A stretch of 5,290 nt of DNA from Erysipelotrichaceae bacterium. Lineage in GTDB: Bacteria; Bacillota_I; Bacilli_A; Erysipelotrichales; Erysipelotrichaceae. Below, piece by piece: positions 1 to 5,290 of the stretch. The position numbers and the translations under genes were made by a program. Each line of letters begins with the position of its first letter. The stretch's first letter is position 1. The DNA lies in contig JAFWKS010000150.1 in NCBI GenBank assembly GCA_017511325.1, positions 1-5,290 on the forward strand. Direction: 5' to 3'. Below the pieces are notes generated by a model. The model saw nothing but the letters and a program-made list of their open reading frames with translations, was not told where the DNA came from and ran no database searches.

Positions 1-633
1 GAACATATCAGGAAACTCAAATCACTTGAGAAGACCTACCGCAATGCTCAGAAGGAAGTCAGCGAAGAAGTATTCCGTTCAAGAAGATCTTATGGTCCGC
101 TCATCGTTCTGGTGATCATCCTTTTGGCCAATATCGTCATGCTTCCGTTGCATGGCGCAGCTTATGAATTCGCGGAGAAAATAAATGTTCAGAAGTATTC
201 GATCGAAGAGATCAATGCCAAACTTGATGAATATCTTGAAGAAAGAAAATATGCTGAACTTTATGAATTCATGGAACATTATGATCTTCGCTACTCTGAT
301 TTTCCTGATTACTATCCGCTTTTCAATCTTTGTTCGAACTATACCAGGATCCTCGATTACATGAGCGATTTTCGCTATGATGCCGAGTATTATACCGATC
401 CTTTAGTAAAAGCCTGTGAGGCCATCAAGGATTATCAGGATGAACATAAGTACTCTGTAAAGCGCATCGAAAAGGATAGATTCAAGCGCTATGTGCAGGA
501 AATTGACGATGAATATGAACTAGTACTCAAGACGTTCTTTAAGTTTACAGATGAAGATATCGCGTCCATAGAAGGATCAAGCTCAGCTGAACTTGTAGTA
601 CTGGCGACCAGGAGGCTGAACAATGAAGAATAG
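1..633 (+). CDS. Single-pass membrane protein of unknown function, 5' end outside the window
   Basis: The reading frame is open from the first base of the window, so the real start lies upstream. A GTG at 112 sits inside the membrane segment and has no convincing ribosome binding site, so it is not taken as the start. The visible 210 residues begin with a charged, helix-prone stretch (about 1-31, ending in RSRR). One hydrophobic segment follows (about 33-54, PLIVLVIILLANIVMLPL), then a Tyr/Glu/Asp-rich, probably helical domain of about 155 residues. The positive-inside rule suggests the N-terminal side is cytoplasmic and the C-terminal domain lies outside. I do not recognise the family. It overlaps the next gene by 11 nt, so the two are probably translationally coupled. 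The post-membrane pattern (LDEYLEERKYAELYEF) resembles that of the next protein, suggesting an old duplication. The frame is secure; the function is unknown. Confidence 0.85.
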   Translation, partial: EHIRKLKSLEKTYRNAQKEVSEEVFRSRRSYGPLIVLVIILLANIVMLPLHGAAYEFAEKINVQKYSIEEINAKLDEYLEERKYAELYEFMEHYDLRYSDFPDYYPLFNLCSNYTRILDYMSDFRYDAEYYTDPLVKACEAIKDYQDEHKYSVKRIEKDRFKRYVQEIDDEYELVLKTFFKFTDEDIASIEGSSSAELVVLATRRLNNEE

Positions 634-1021
634 TATGATGTCAAGATTCGTGAGAGTGCTGATCGTCTTCTTTATGTTCATTCTGGTGATAAATTCCTTT
701 GTTTTGGTAAGAGAGGTCAAACGTGAAGTAAACTTGCAGAACCGCAGCTATGGTCTAAGTATCTTCAATGAGTGGTTCGACAATGGCGAGTATTATAAGA
801 TCTATCTTCATACCCTTAAAAATGAACTCGTTGAAGAAAGACCATATGTCGATGTATCGGAATTTGAAGCATTTGGAAGATTCTACAATGCCTATCTGAA
901 GGCCAAGATGTATCCTGATGAAGAGAAATATCGCACTATGATGAAGATTGAGAAAGCCAATATAACTCTCAAGAAGATCCGCAATGTCATAGCTTTGATG
1001 GAAGAGGATCTGGATCAATAA
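623..1021 (+). CDS. Small single-pass membrane protein, possible paralogue of the upstream gene
   Basis: This 132-residue protein starts at an ATG seven bases after a perfect AGGAGG (610-615), which lies inside the end of the preceding gene. The start is therefore well supported. A hydrophobic segment at about residues 9-28 (VRVLIVFFMFILVINSFVLV) is preceded by Arg and Lys, which suggests an N-in signal anchor. The remaining 100 or so residues are Tyr/Glu/Lys-rich and look helical. The pattern FNEWFDNGEYYKIYLHTLKN, then a Tyr/Phe-rich stretch near residues 74-97, can be laid over the same part of the upstream protein. The gene is last in its transcription unit, with a terminator five bases after the stop. 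No family is recognised and no catalytic motif is visible. The two proteins may work as a pair at the membrane, which is inference. Confidence 0.85.
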   Translation: MKNSMMSRFVRVLIVFFMFILVINSFVLVREVKREVNLQNRSYGLSIFNEWFDNGEYYKIYLHTLKNELVEERPYVDVSEFEAFGRFYNAYLKAKMYPDEEKYRTMMKIEKANITLKKIRNVIALMEEDLDQ

Positions 1022-1025
1022 AGAC

Positions 1026-1051
1026 AAAAGGTATCGCTTTGATACCTTTTT
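1026..1051 (+). terminator. Rho-independent terminator, probably bidirectional
   Basis: A perfect 10-bp stem AAAAGGTATC/GATACCTTTT encloses the loop GCTTT and runs into a T-tract at 1047-1051. It follows the stop of the small membrane-protein gene by five bases. On the minus strand the same stem is followed by TTTTGTCTTT, so it could also stop transcripts from the convergent gene ending at 1094. Confidence 0.9.
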
Positions 1052-1093
1052 GAATGCCATAGATCAATCATAATAACCTGCATGAATACAGGA

Positions 1094-1548
1094 CTAATCG
1101 ATCATCATTCCAAAGCTTTCCAGTAAGCTTATCTCATCGTTCAGTTCATCGTAAAGTTTCTTGATCTGCCAGGGGATGCTTAAACGGAATCCTGTAAGAT
1201 CTTCATTATTATCGTCATATATGCCATATTCTGAAACGATAAGCACTTTTTTCATTTTCCGTTGAACGGCTTCGTTTATACGCCTGATATCTCTTTCAAT
1301 ATCACTGTCTTCGATATAGAAATCAATGGCCCAGGGCATACCGATCTCATCATTTTCATGATGAGCGCTGTTGAATCTGTATCCGTTTTTAGCAGCGATC
1401 CTTCTTATCTCGCTATCAGTTTTAAGATCCATATGAAGATCATCTTTTTCTATATCATCGCCGCATTTCTTGATCAGCTCGATAGTCCTGGTGTTTTCTC
1501 CAAGATGATCTTCAAGGTATTCTATAAGTTTTTTTCATCGATTTTCAT
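1094..1548 (-). CDS. Unrecognised small soluble protein, frame interrupted at an A7 run
   Basis: The uninterrupted ORF with an ATG runs from 1432 to 1094 (112 residues). That ATG has no ribosome binding site, however, and the same frame stays open and protein-like for 32 more codons upstream (LIEYLEDHLGENTRTIELIK and beyond) before a TGA at 1535-1537. The only well-equipped start nearby is the ATG at 1548, with GGAGG at 1557-1561 and 8-nt spacing. It encodes MKIDEKNL and then a stop at 1524-1522. A -1 shift at AAAAAAC (1534-1528) joins the two parts into a 151-residue protein. The product is acidic, has no signal peptide or membrane segment, and carries features such as MPWAIDFYIEDSDIERD and KKVLIVSEYGIY that suggest alternating strands and helices. 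I do not recognise the family. It may be a recent frameshift mutant, a sequencing error, a phase-variable gene or a recoded gene. A conventional annotation would call only 1094-1432. Confidence 0.65.
1528..1534 (-). other. Frame junction at slippery sequence A AAA AAC
   Basis: Read on the minus strand in the frame of the ATG at 1548, the codons are GAA AAA AAC TTA TAG. The heptamer A AAA AAC is in the canonical X XXY YYZ phase for -1 ribosomal slippage, and a -1 shift here enters the long downstream frame exactly. An ancestral run of eight A's (GAA AAA AAA CTT) losing one A would give the same picture. No convincing downstream hairpin or well-spaced internal Shine-Dalgarno stimulator is seen. 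Confidence 0.5.
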
Positions 1549-1608
1549 TGGGCTTTCCTCCGTTTTTATTATTCCGCTTTAATTATCATAGATTTATGGA
1601 TATCATTG

Positions 1609-1634
1609 GTCGCTCTATAAGCGACATCGCTTAT
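1609..1634. repeat. Two overlapping, mutually exclusive inverted repeats
   Basis: GTCGC (1609-1613) pairs with GCGAC (1621-1625). ATAAGCG (1617-1623) pairs with CGCTTAT (1628-1634) across a 4-nt loop. The two share bases 1621-1623, so only one can form at a time. They lie just upstream of the tex promoter and in the upstream region of the minus-strand gene. They could be an operator or a leader structure; no T-tract follows on either strand, so this is not a typical terminator. Confidence 0.4.
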
Positions 1635-1642
1635 CTCAATAT

Positions 1643-1671
1643 TTGGAAATAAGTAAGTAAAATGGTAAAAT
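1643..1671 (+). promoter_or_regulatory. Sigma-A type promoter of tex
   Basis: The -35 element TTGGAA (1643-1648) and the -10 element TAAAAT (1666-1671) are separated by exactly 17 nt. The -10 is preceded by TGG, giving an extended -10 (TGnTAAAAT). Transcription would start near 1678, leaving a leader of about 18 nt that carries the GAGGTG ribosome binding site (1682-1687), 8 nt before the tex ATG. Confidence 0.7.
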
Positions 1672-1695
1672 CAATCATTGTGAGGTGTTCTGAAT

Positions 1696-3978
1696 ATGAA
1701 TGAAAACATTATTAAAAATATAGCTGATGAACTTAAGATCTCAGTTAAACAGGTAGAAACAGTCCTGAAGATGCTGGAAGAAGGGGATACAGTTCCTTTT
1801 ATTGCCAGATATCGTAAGGAAGCTACCGGAGCTCTTGATGAAGAGGCTATCCTGTTTATTGAGAAACAGTATAAATATGAGCTGAATCTGGCCGAAAGAA
1901 AAGAGAGCGTCATCAACCTGATTGAAACTCAGGGCAAGCTTACTGAAGAACTCAGAAAACAGATCAATGAATGTACTAAACTGTCTCAGGTCGAAGATCT
2001 CTATAAGCCATACAAGCAGAAGAAGAAGACCAGAGCCGGTATTGCGATCAAGAACGGTCTGGAACCTTTAAGCGTCTATCTCTTGTCTTTACCGGAGAAC
2101 GGCGATCTTGAAAAGGAAGCAGAAAAATACATCAATGAGAATGTCAAGGATGTTAATGAAGCTATCCAGGGTGCCAAGGATATCGTTGCGGAGAATGTTT
2201 CCGATAACGCCAACCTGAGATGGAAATTCAAGGATCTTATCGTCAAGAGCGGAGCCATCAATACGGCGATCAAGAAGGATGCAGTCGATGAAAAGAAAGT
2301 CTATGAGATGTATTATGAATACTCTGAAAAGATCACCAATATCGCTGATCACAGAGTAATGGCTATAGACCGTGCCGAAAAAGAAAAGGTCATAACAGTT
2401 TCCATGTCCTATGATCTTGAACATATAAAACAGCTGGCTCATGAATCATACATCAAAGACAAACAGAGCAATCTTGAATCTTATCTCATTGATGCGATCG
2501 ATGACGGTATCGACAGATTGCTGATGCCTTCAATCGAAAACGAGATCAGAAGCGATCTTTCTGAGAAAGCTCATAACACTTCGATCGAAGTGTTCTCGCT
2601 CAATCTTGAAAAACTGCTTTCACAGGCTCCTTTAAAAGGAAGAGTTGTATTGGGGTTTGATCCTGGCTACTACAACGGCTGCAAGCTCGCAGTTCTTGAT
2701 GAAACAGGAAAGATGCTGACAGTAGATAAGGTCTATCCGTTTAGAAAAGACGGTGAGATCGATAAGAGCAAGAAGAAGCTTCTTGATCTGATCAATAAAT
2801 ATAAAGTCAAGATCGTAGCTATCGGCAACGGCACAGCTTCAAGAGAATCGGAAAAACTGGTTGCTGAACTGATCAAGGAAAACGGCTTGCCCGTCGAATA
2901 TGCAATTGTATCGGAAGCCGGAGCTTCTGTCTGGTCAGCACAGGAAGAAGCCAGAAAAGAATTTCCTGATCTGGCTGTTGAAGAAAGATCAGCCGTATCG
3001 ATCGGCAGAAGACTGCTTGATCCTTTGGCAGAATTGATAAAGATCGATCCTAAATCGATCGGTGTCGGACAGTATCAGCATGATCTGCCGGAAAAGGCTT
3101 TAAACGAAAGGCTGGATGAAGCGATCATGAAAGTCGTAAACAGAGTAGGTGCTGATGCAAATACTGCTTCGATCGAACTGCTGCAGCATATCTCTGGTCT
3201 AAACAAAGGCATCGCTGCTGAGATCATCAATTACCGTAATGAAAACGGCAAGTTCACGAACAGACAGCAGCTGCTTAAAGTCAAGAAACTGGGCGCCAAG
3301 GCTTTTGAACAGTGTGCCGGATTCTTGAGGATCATCGATGGCGATGAACCTCTGGATGCGACAAATATCCATCCTGAATCATATGACCTCGCAAAACAGA
3401 TCATGAAAGTTTCAGGAATCACCAAGCTTGGTGATCCTAATATAACTTTCAATGAAGAAGAGATCAAAAAGCTCTCTGCAGATGAATATACACTTAACGA
3501 CATCAAGGAATGCATCAAGGCGCCTTTAAGAGACTACCGTGATCAGTTTGATGGAGCGATACTCAAGTCGAATGTCCTGGAACTCAAAGATCTCAAGAAG
3601 GGTGATGAATTATCAGGCACAGTCAGAAACGTCGTCGACTTCGGTGCTTTCGTAGATATCGGACTTCATGATGACGGCTTAGTCCACATCTCCAGAATGT
3701 CGATGAACAGGATCAATCATCCAAGCGAAGTTGTATCTGTTTCCGACATCGTCAAAGTCTATGTCTATGATGTTGATGAAACAAAACAGCGTGTTCAGTT
3801 ATCTTTGCTGCCGTTGGATGAACTCGCCAGAAGAGATGAGATGAAAAAAGAAAGATCTCTCAAGAAAGCTCACAACCGGCCTTACCATAAGGGGAAACAG
3901 GAAAAACCGGTCGAGAAGGAGATCTCTGAAGAAGAAGCCATGAAGAGGCTTTTGGAAAGATTTGGTTCTAAATACTAG
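1696..3978 (+). CDS. tex: Tex, RNA-binding transcription accessory protein (YqgF/HhH/S1)
   Basis: This complete 760-residue protein has the length and order of domains of the Tex family, conserved nucleic-acid-binding proteins first linked to toxin expression and related to eukaryotic Spt6. The N-terminal helical part includes VPFIARYRKEATGALDE (about 33-49). The YqgF/RNase H-like core follows, with GFDPGYYNGCKLAVLD (320-335), GNGTASRE (377-384) and EAGASVWSA (407-415). Then come the Tex signature RRLLDPLAELIKIDPKSIG (438-456), GVGQYQHD (456-463), a helix-hairpin-helix region (about 494-550), DATNIHPESY (554-563) and a C-terminal S1 RNA-binding domain (about 633-705, GTVRNVVDFGAFVDIG). A highly charged Lys/Glu tail ends the protein. 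The ATG at 1696 has GAGGTG 8 nt upstream and a promoter close by. All expected domains are present and no frameshift is seen. The protein is presumed cytoplasmic and constitutive. It is transcribed alone, between its own promoter and terminator. Confidence 0.97.
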   Translation: MNENIIKNIADELKISVKQVETVLKMLEEGDTVPFIARYRKEATGALDEEAILFIEKQYKYELNLAERKESVINLIETQGKLTEELRKQINECTKLSQVEDLYKPYKQKKKTRAGIAIKNGLEPLSVYLLSLPENGDLEKEAEKYINENVKDVNEAIQGAKDIVAENVSDNANLRWKFKDLIVKSGAINTAIKKDAVDEKKVYEMYYEYSEKITNIADHRVMAIDRAEKEKVITVSMSYDLEHIKQLAHESYIKDKQSNLESYLIDAIDDGIDRLLMPSIENEIRSDLSEKAHNTSIEVFSLNLEKLLSQAPLKGRVVLGFDPGYYNGCKLAVLDETGKMLTVDKVYPFRKDGEIDKSKKKLLDLINKYKVKIVAIGNGTASRESEKLVAELIKENGLPVEYAIVSEAGASVWSAQEEARKEFPDLAVEERSAVSIGRRLLDPLAELIKIDPKSIGVGQYQHDLPEKALNERLDEAIMKVVNRVGADANTASIELLQHISGLNKGIAAEIINYRNENGKFTNRQQLLKVKKLGAKAFEQCAGFLRIIDGDEPLDATNIHPESYDLAKQIMKVSGITKLGDPNITFNEEEIKKLSADEYTLNDIKECIKAPLRDYRDQFDGAILKSNVLELKDLKKGDELSGTVRNVVDFGAFVDIGLHDDGLVHISRMSMNRINHPSEVVSVSDIVKVYVYDVDETKQRVQLSLLPLDELARRDEMKKERSLKKAHNRPYHKGKQEKPVEKEISEEEAMKRLLERFGSKY

Positions 3979-4006
3979 AAGACAGCTCACTGAGCTGTCT
4001 TTTTTT
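3979..4006 (+). terminator. Rho-independent terminator of tex
   Basis: The 10-bp perfect stem AAGACAGCTC (3979-3988) / GAGCTGTCTT (3992-4001) encloses the loop ACT. A run of seven T's (4000-4006) follows. It begins at the base after the tex stop codon. The stop and last few codons of the convergent permease gene lie inside it. On the minus strand the sequence after the stem is not T-rich, so it should act mainly on tex. Confidence 0.92.
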
Positions 4007-5075
4007 GACGGTGAGTCAGATAACAGAAGATAAAACCGCTTGCGCAGCCTAGCACCATGGCTACAGCTGCATCGATGATCGAAGAATCAGGACCGATGGT
4101 CGTCAATATGCCAAAGGTCCCAAATGAGGCCATAGCGTAGGATTTGACACCTTTAAGACCGGCATAGAGCCCGCCAATGAAGCCTCCGGCGCTTAATGAA
4201 AGCAAGGCTTTGATATCTTTCATCACGATACCAAAGATTGCCGGTTCACTGGTTCCGCCTAAAGCAGCAGTGATCGCCGCCGCAAGCGTCTCGCTCTTTT
4301 TATCTTTGAAGTATAGGGCCAGTGTTACGAAACCCAGGATATTGTTGTACAGGACATTGGCGAAAAACAGGATCGGATCAACCCCTGTTGATGCCAGCAG
4401 CAGCATGGCTGAAAGGTTGGCTCCGCCTAGACCGGCAATAGTGATATAAGGTATGATCGCGCACATGATGCCGTTTCCGATCGGACCAAGGTCTTTCAAG
4501 GCCATGATCAGTTTTACCAGGCCGTCACCGACCCATACACCGATCGGACCGACAAGGCAGAAAGAGACAGGAACCATCACAATGATCGTCAGCAATGGCA
4601 CAAGGATCGGCTTGAGATGTTCACTGATATGTTTTTCCAGAAACTTCACCACATAAGACATGATCCAGATTATGATGATCGAAGAAATGACCTGATTGCC
4701 ATAAGTAGTGGAAGTTATTGGTATACCGAAAACGGAAAGGGTTTTACCTGCTTCGATCAAAGAAACGAAAGCAGGGGATAAGAGCATCGCTCCGCATAAT
4801 GCCGCCAGAAAACGATTGGTCTTGAAAGCATCAGCAGCCGAAACCGCAATGTATATCGGCATAAAGTAATAGCCGGCATCAGCGACAAATGAAAGCACAA
4901 TATAGGTGTCAGAATCATAGGCCAGGATTTTCAATACCAGTGGTCCGACCACGATCAATGCTACTTTGAGCATTCCGACGCCGATCATTATCGGCATTGT
5001 CGGAACGATCGATTCTATGACCTTGTCCATGATTTTCGAAATGATATTCTTGATCTTTGCAAGTATCTGTTTCAT
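3987..5075 (-). CDS. Stand-alone PTS EIIC sugar permease, beta-glucoside/sucrose type
   Basis: The protein is 362 residues from the ATG at 5075, or 368 from the ATG at 5093; neither has a ribosome binding site. It matches the membrane EIIC domain of the glucose superfamily. It starts with an amphipathic helix (KQILAKIKNIISKIMDKVIE), then VPTMPIMIGVGMLK and a DAGYYFMPIYIAVSAADAF region. Several hydrophobic segments follow, then GTSEPAIFG (residues 280-288 of the longer form), the counterpart of the family's GITEPAIYG motif with its substrate-site Glu at 283. In this family the permease carries the sugar across the membrane while EIIA and EIIB pass phosphate to it. No EIIA or EIIB is fused here or lies in the window, so it would need partners in trans or be a remnant. 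The segment AGLGGANLSAM (220-230) stands where relatives usually have a GLHH-like motif. The gene converges on tex, the stops 8 nt apart. Sugar specificity cannot be told. Confidence 0.85.
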   Translation of the reverse strand: MKQILAKIKNIISKIMDKVIESIVPTMPIMIGVGMLKVALIVVGPLVLKILAYDSDTYIVLSFVADAGYYFMPIYIAVSAADAFKTNRFLAALCGAMLLSPAFVSLIEAGKTLSVFGIPITSTTYGNQVISSIIIIWIMSYVVKFLEKHISEHLKPILVPLLTIIVMVPVSFCLVGPIGVWVGDGLVKLIMALKDLGPIGNGIMCAIIPYITIAGLGGANLSAMLLLASTGVDPILFFANVLYNNILGFVTLALYFKDKKSETLAAAITAALGGTSEPAIFGIVMKDIKALLSLSAGGFIGGLYAGLKGVKSYAMASFGTFGILTTIGPDSSIIDAAVAMVLGCASGFIFCYLTHRQKKTAQ

Positions 5076-5083
5076 ATAAGACA

Positions 5084-5092
5084 ATATTAGCA
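5084..5092 (-). promoter_or_regulatory. Possible extended -10 promoter of the EIIC gene
   Basis: Read on the minus strand, TGCTAATAT resembles an extended -10 element (TG, one base, TAATAT at 5089-5084). No good -35 element lies 16-18 nt upstream. Transcription would begin near 5076-5077, almost at the ATG at 5075, giving a leaderless mRNA. A TTGACA at 5098-5093 could instead serve as a -35, but its -10 would fall inside the gene. Confidence 0.3.
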
Positions 5093-5152
5093 TGTCAAAG
5101 GTATTTTAATGTGAATAATAGAATCAAAAATAAAAAACTGTCCCTTGACATG

Positions 5153-5195
5153 AAGTGAACCCCTAAAGTTGGACCAACTTAAAGGAGGTTCACTT
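5153..5195 (+). repeat. Hairpin at the IS end that buries the transposase ribosome binding site
   Basis: The outer arms AAGTGAACC (5153-5161) and GGTTCACTT (5187-5195) are perfectly complementary. The inner arms AAGTTGG (5166-5172) and CCAACTT (5174-5180) are also perfect, around a single A. The bases between (CCTA against AAAGGA) pair partly. The ribosome binding site AAAGGAGG (5181-5188) is in the right arm, so a transcript entering from outside would fold it away. Confidence 0.75.
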
Positions 5196-5202
5196 TTTAT
5201 TT

Positions 5203-5290
5203 ATGAAGTATTCAAAAGACTTCAAACTGGAATGTATCAGAAAGTATAAGAACGGAGATTATATAGAAGATCCGCCCGGAGTAAGTCATC
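5203..5290 (+). CDS. IS3-family-type transposase OrfA, N-terminal fragment
   Basis: Only the first 29 codons are in the window (MKYSKDFKLECIRKYKNG, then DYIEDPPGVSHH-like sequence). The opening (Lys-Tyr-Ser-x-Asp/Glu-Phe-Lys-Leu, then a basic helix) is typical of the helix-turn-helix OrfA proteins of IS3-like elements, which bind the element ends and often join OrfB by -1 frameshifting. Neither the full helix-turn-helix nor OrfB can be seen here. The ribosome binding site AAAGGAGG ends 14 nt before the ATG, longer than usual, and sits in the terminal hairpin. The gene is cut by the window edge, so whether it is intact is unknown. Confidence 0.75.
   Translation, partial: MKYSKDFKLECIRKYKNGDYIEDPPGVSH

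Larger units (their letters stand above)
5151..5290 (+). mobile_element. Left end of an IS3-like insertion sequence, truncated by the window
   Basis: TGAAGTGAACCCCTAAAGTTGGAC resembles, from memory, terminal repeats of IS3-family (IS150-like) elements, which begin with TG and carry CCCC..AAGTTGGAC. A transposase-type reading frame follows within 55 bases. The right end, the matching inverted repeat and the target duplication lie outside the window, so the exact left boundary (taken as the TG at 5151) is an estimate. Confidence 0.7.

Noticed and set aside
112..633. A gene starting at the GTG at 112
   Set aside because: The frame is open to the window edge, and the GTG would cut the membrane segment and remove its basic flank, so the true start is upstream.
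755..1060. Minus-strand frame of 101 codons opposite the second membrane-protein gene
   Set aside because: It lies wholly against a gene with a perfect ribosome binding site, runs through the terminator hairpin at 1026-1051, and its composition looks like the complement of the real gene.
1262..1582. Plus-strand frame of 106 codons opposite the small minus-strand gene
   Set aside because: Its hydrophobic product is what the complement of an acidic coding frame gives, and it has no ribosome binding site. The minus-strand frame has protein-like composition and GGAGG at its start.
2089..2442. Minus-strand frames inside tex (also 1671-1916, 2076-2273, 3231-3518)
   Set aside because: They are shadows of an unmistakable, full-length tex gene.
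4177..4656. Two plus-strand frames inside the EIIC gene
   Set aside because: They lie opposite a permease with family motifs and lack ribosome binding sites.
5094..5150. Antiterminator target or riboswitch upstream of the EIIC gene, as in many beta-glucoside operons
   Set aside because: The stretch is short and A/T-rich. I see no RAT-like repeat pair with an overlapping terminator, only a weak 4-bp stem before a T-run (TGTC/GACA at 5139-5150, minus strand).
1..5290. High frequency of GATC and ATCGAT throughout
   Set aside because: It follows from frequent GAT, ATC and AAG-ATC codon use in these genes and shows no clustering that would suggest an origin or methylation-controlled site.
1..5290. 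CRISPR array, tRNA, rRNA or defence cassette
   Set aside because: No regularly spaced repeats, cloverleaf sequences, ribosomal RNA stretches or recognisable defence motifs were found on either strand.

Overview
The window looks like chromosomal DNA of a low-to-moderate GC Bacillota. Strong GGAGG-type ribosome binding sites, many Rho-independent terminators, sigma-A-like promoters and Lys/Glu/Ile-rich proteins support this. A member of the Erysipelotrichia would fit the codon use and gene style, but that placement is a guess that cannot be proven from these bases alone.

Layout. (1) Positions 1-1021, plus strand: the 3' part of a gene for a single-pass membrane protein, overlapping by 11 nt a second small single-pass membrane protein that appears distantly related to it. 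The pair ends at a strong terminator (1026-1051). (2) Positions 1094-1548, minus strand: an unrecognised small soluble protein. Its only well-placed ribosome binding site and ATG (1548) lie one frame away from the main reading frame, and the frames meet at a run of seven A's. (3) Positions 1549-1695: a divergent intergenic region with a good sigma-A promoter for tex and two overlapping, mutually exclusive inverted repeats. (4) Positions 1696-3978, plus strand: a complete tex gene, encoding the conserved RNA-binding transcription accessory protein. Its terminator directly follows. (5) Positions 3987-5075 (or 5093), minus strand: a stand-alone PTS EIIC sugar permease of the glucose/beta-glucoside/sucrose superfamily, convergent with tex. 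Its last codons lie inside the tex terminator. (6) From about 5151 to the window end, plus strand: the left end of an insertion sequence of IS3-like type. It has a terminal hairpin that buries the transposase ribosome binding site, followed by the start of a transposase OrfA.

The genes do not form one pathway. The window is an ordinary housekeeping segment (tex) flanked by small unknown genes, an apparently orphan sugar permease and a mobile element inserted just upstream of that permease. I see no defence system, CRISPR array or large undescribed system. The points most worth checking are the frameshift in the small minus-strand gene, the RBS-sequestering IS hairpin, and the permease that lacks EIIA, EIIB and an expected substrate-site histidine motif.
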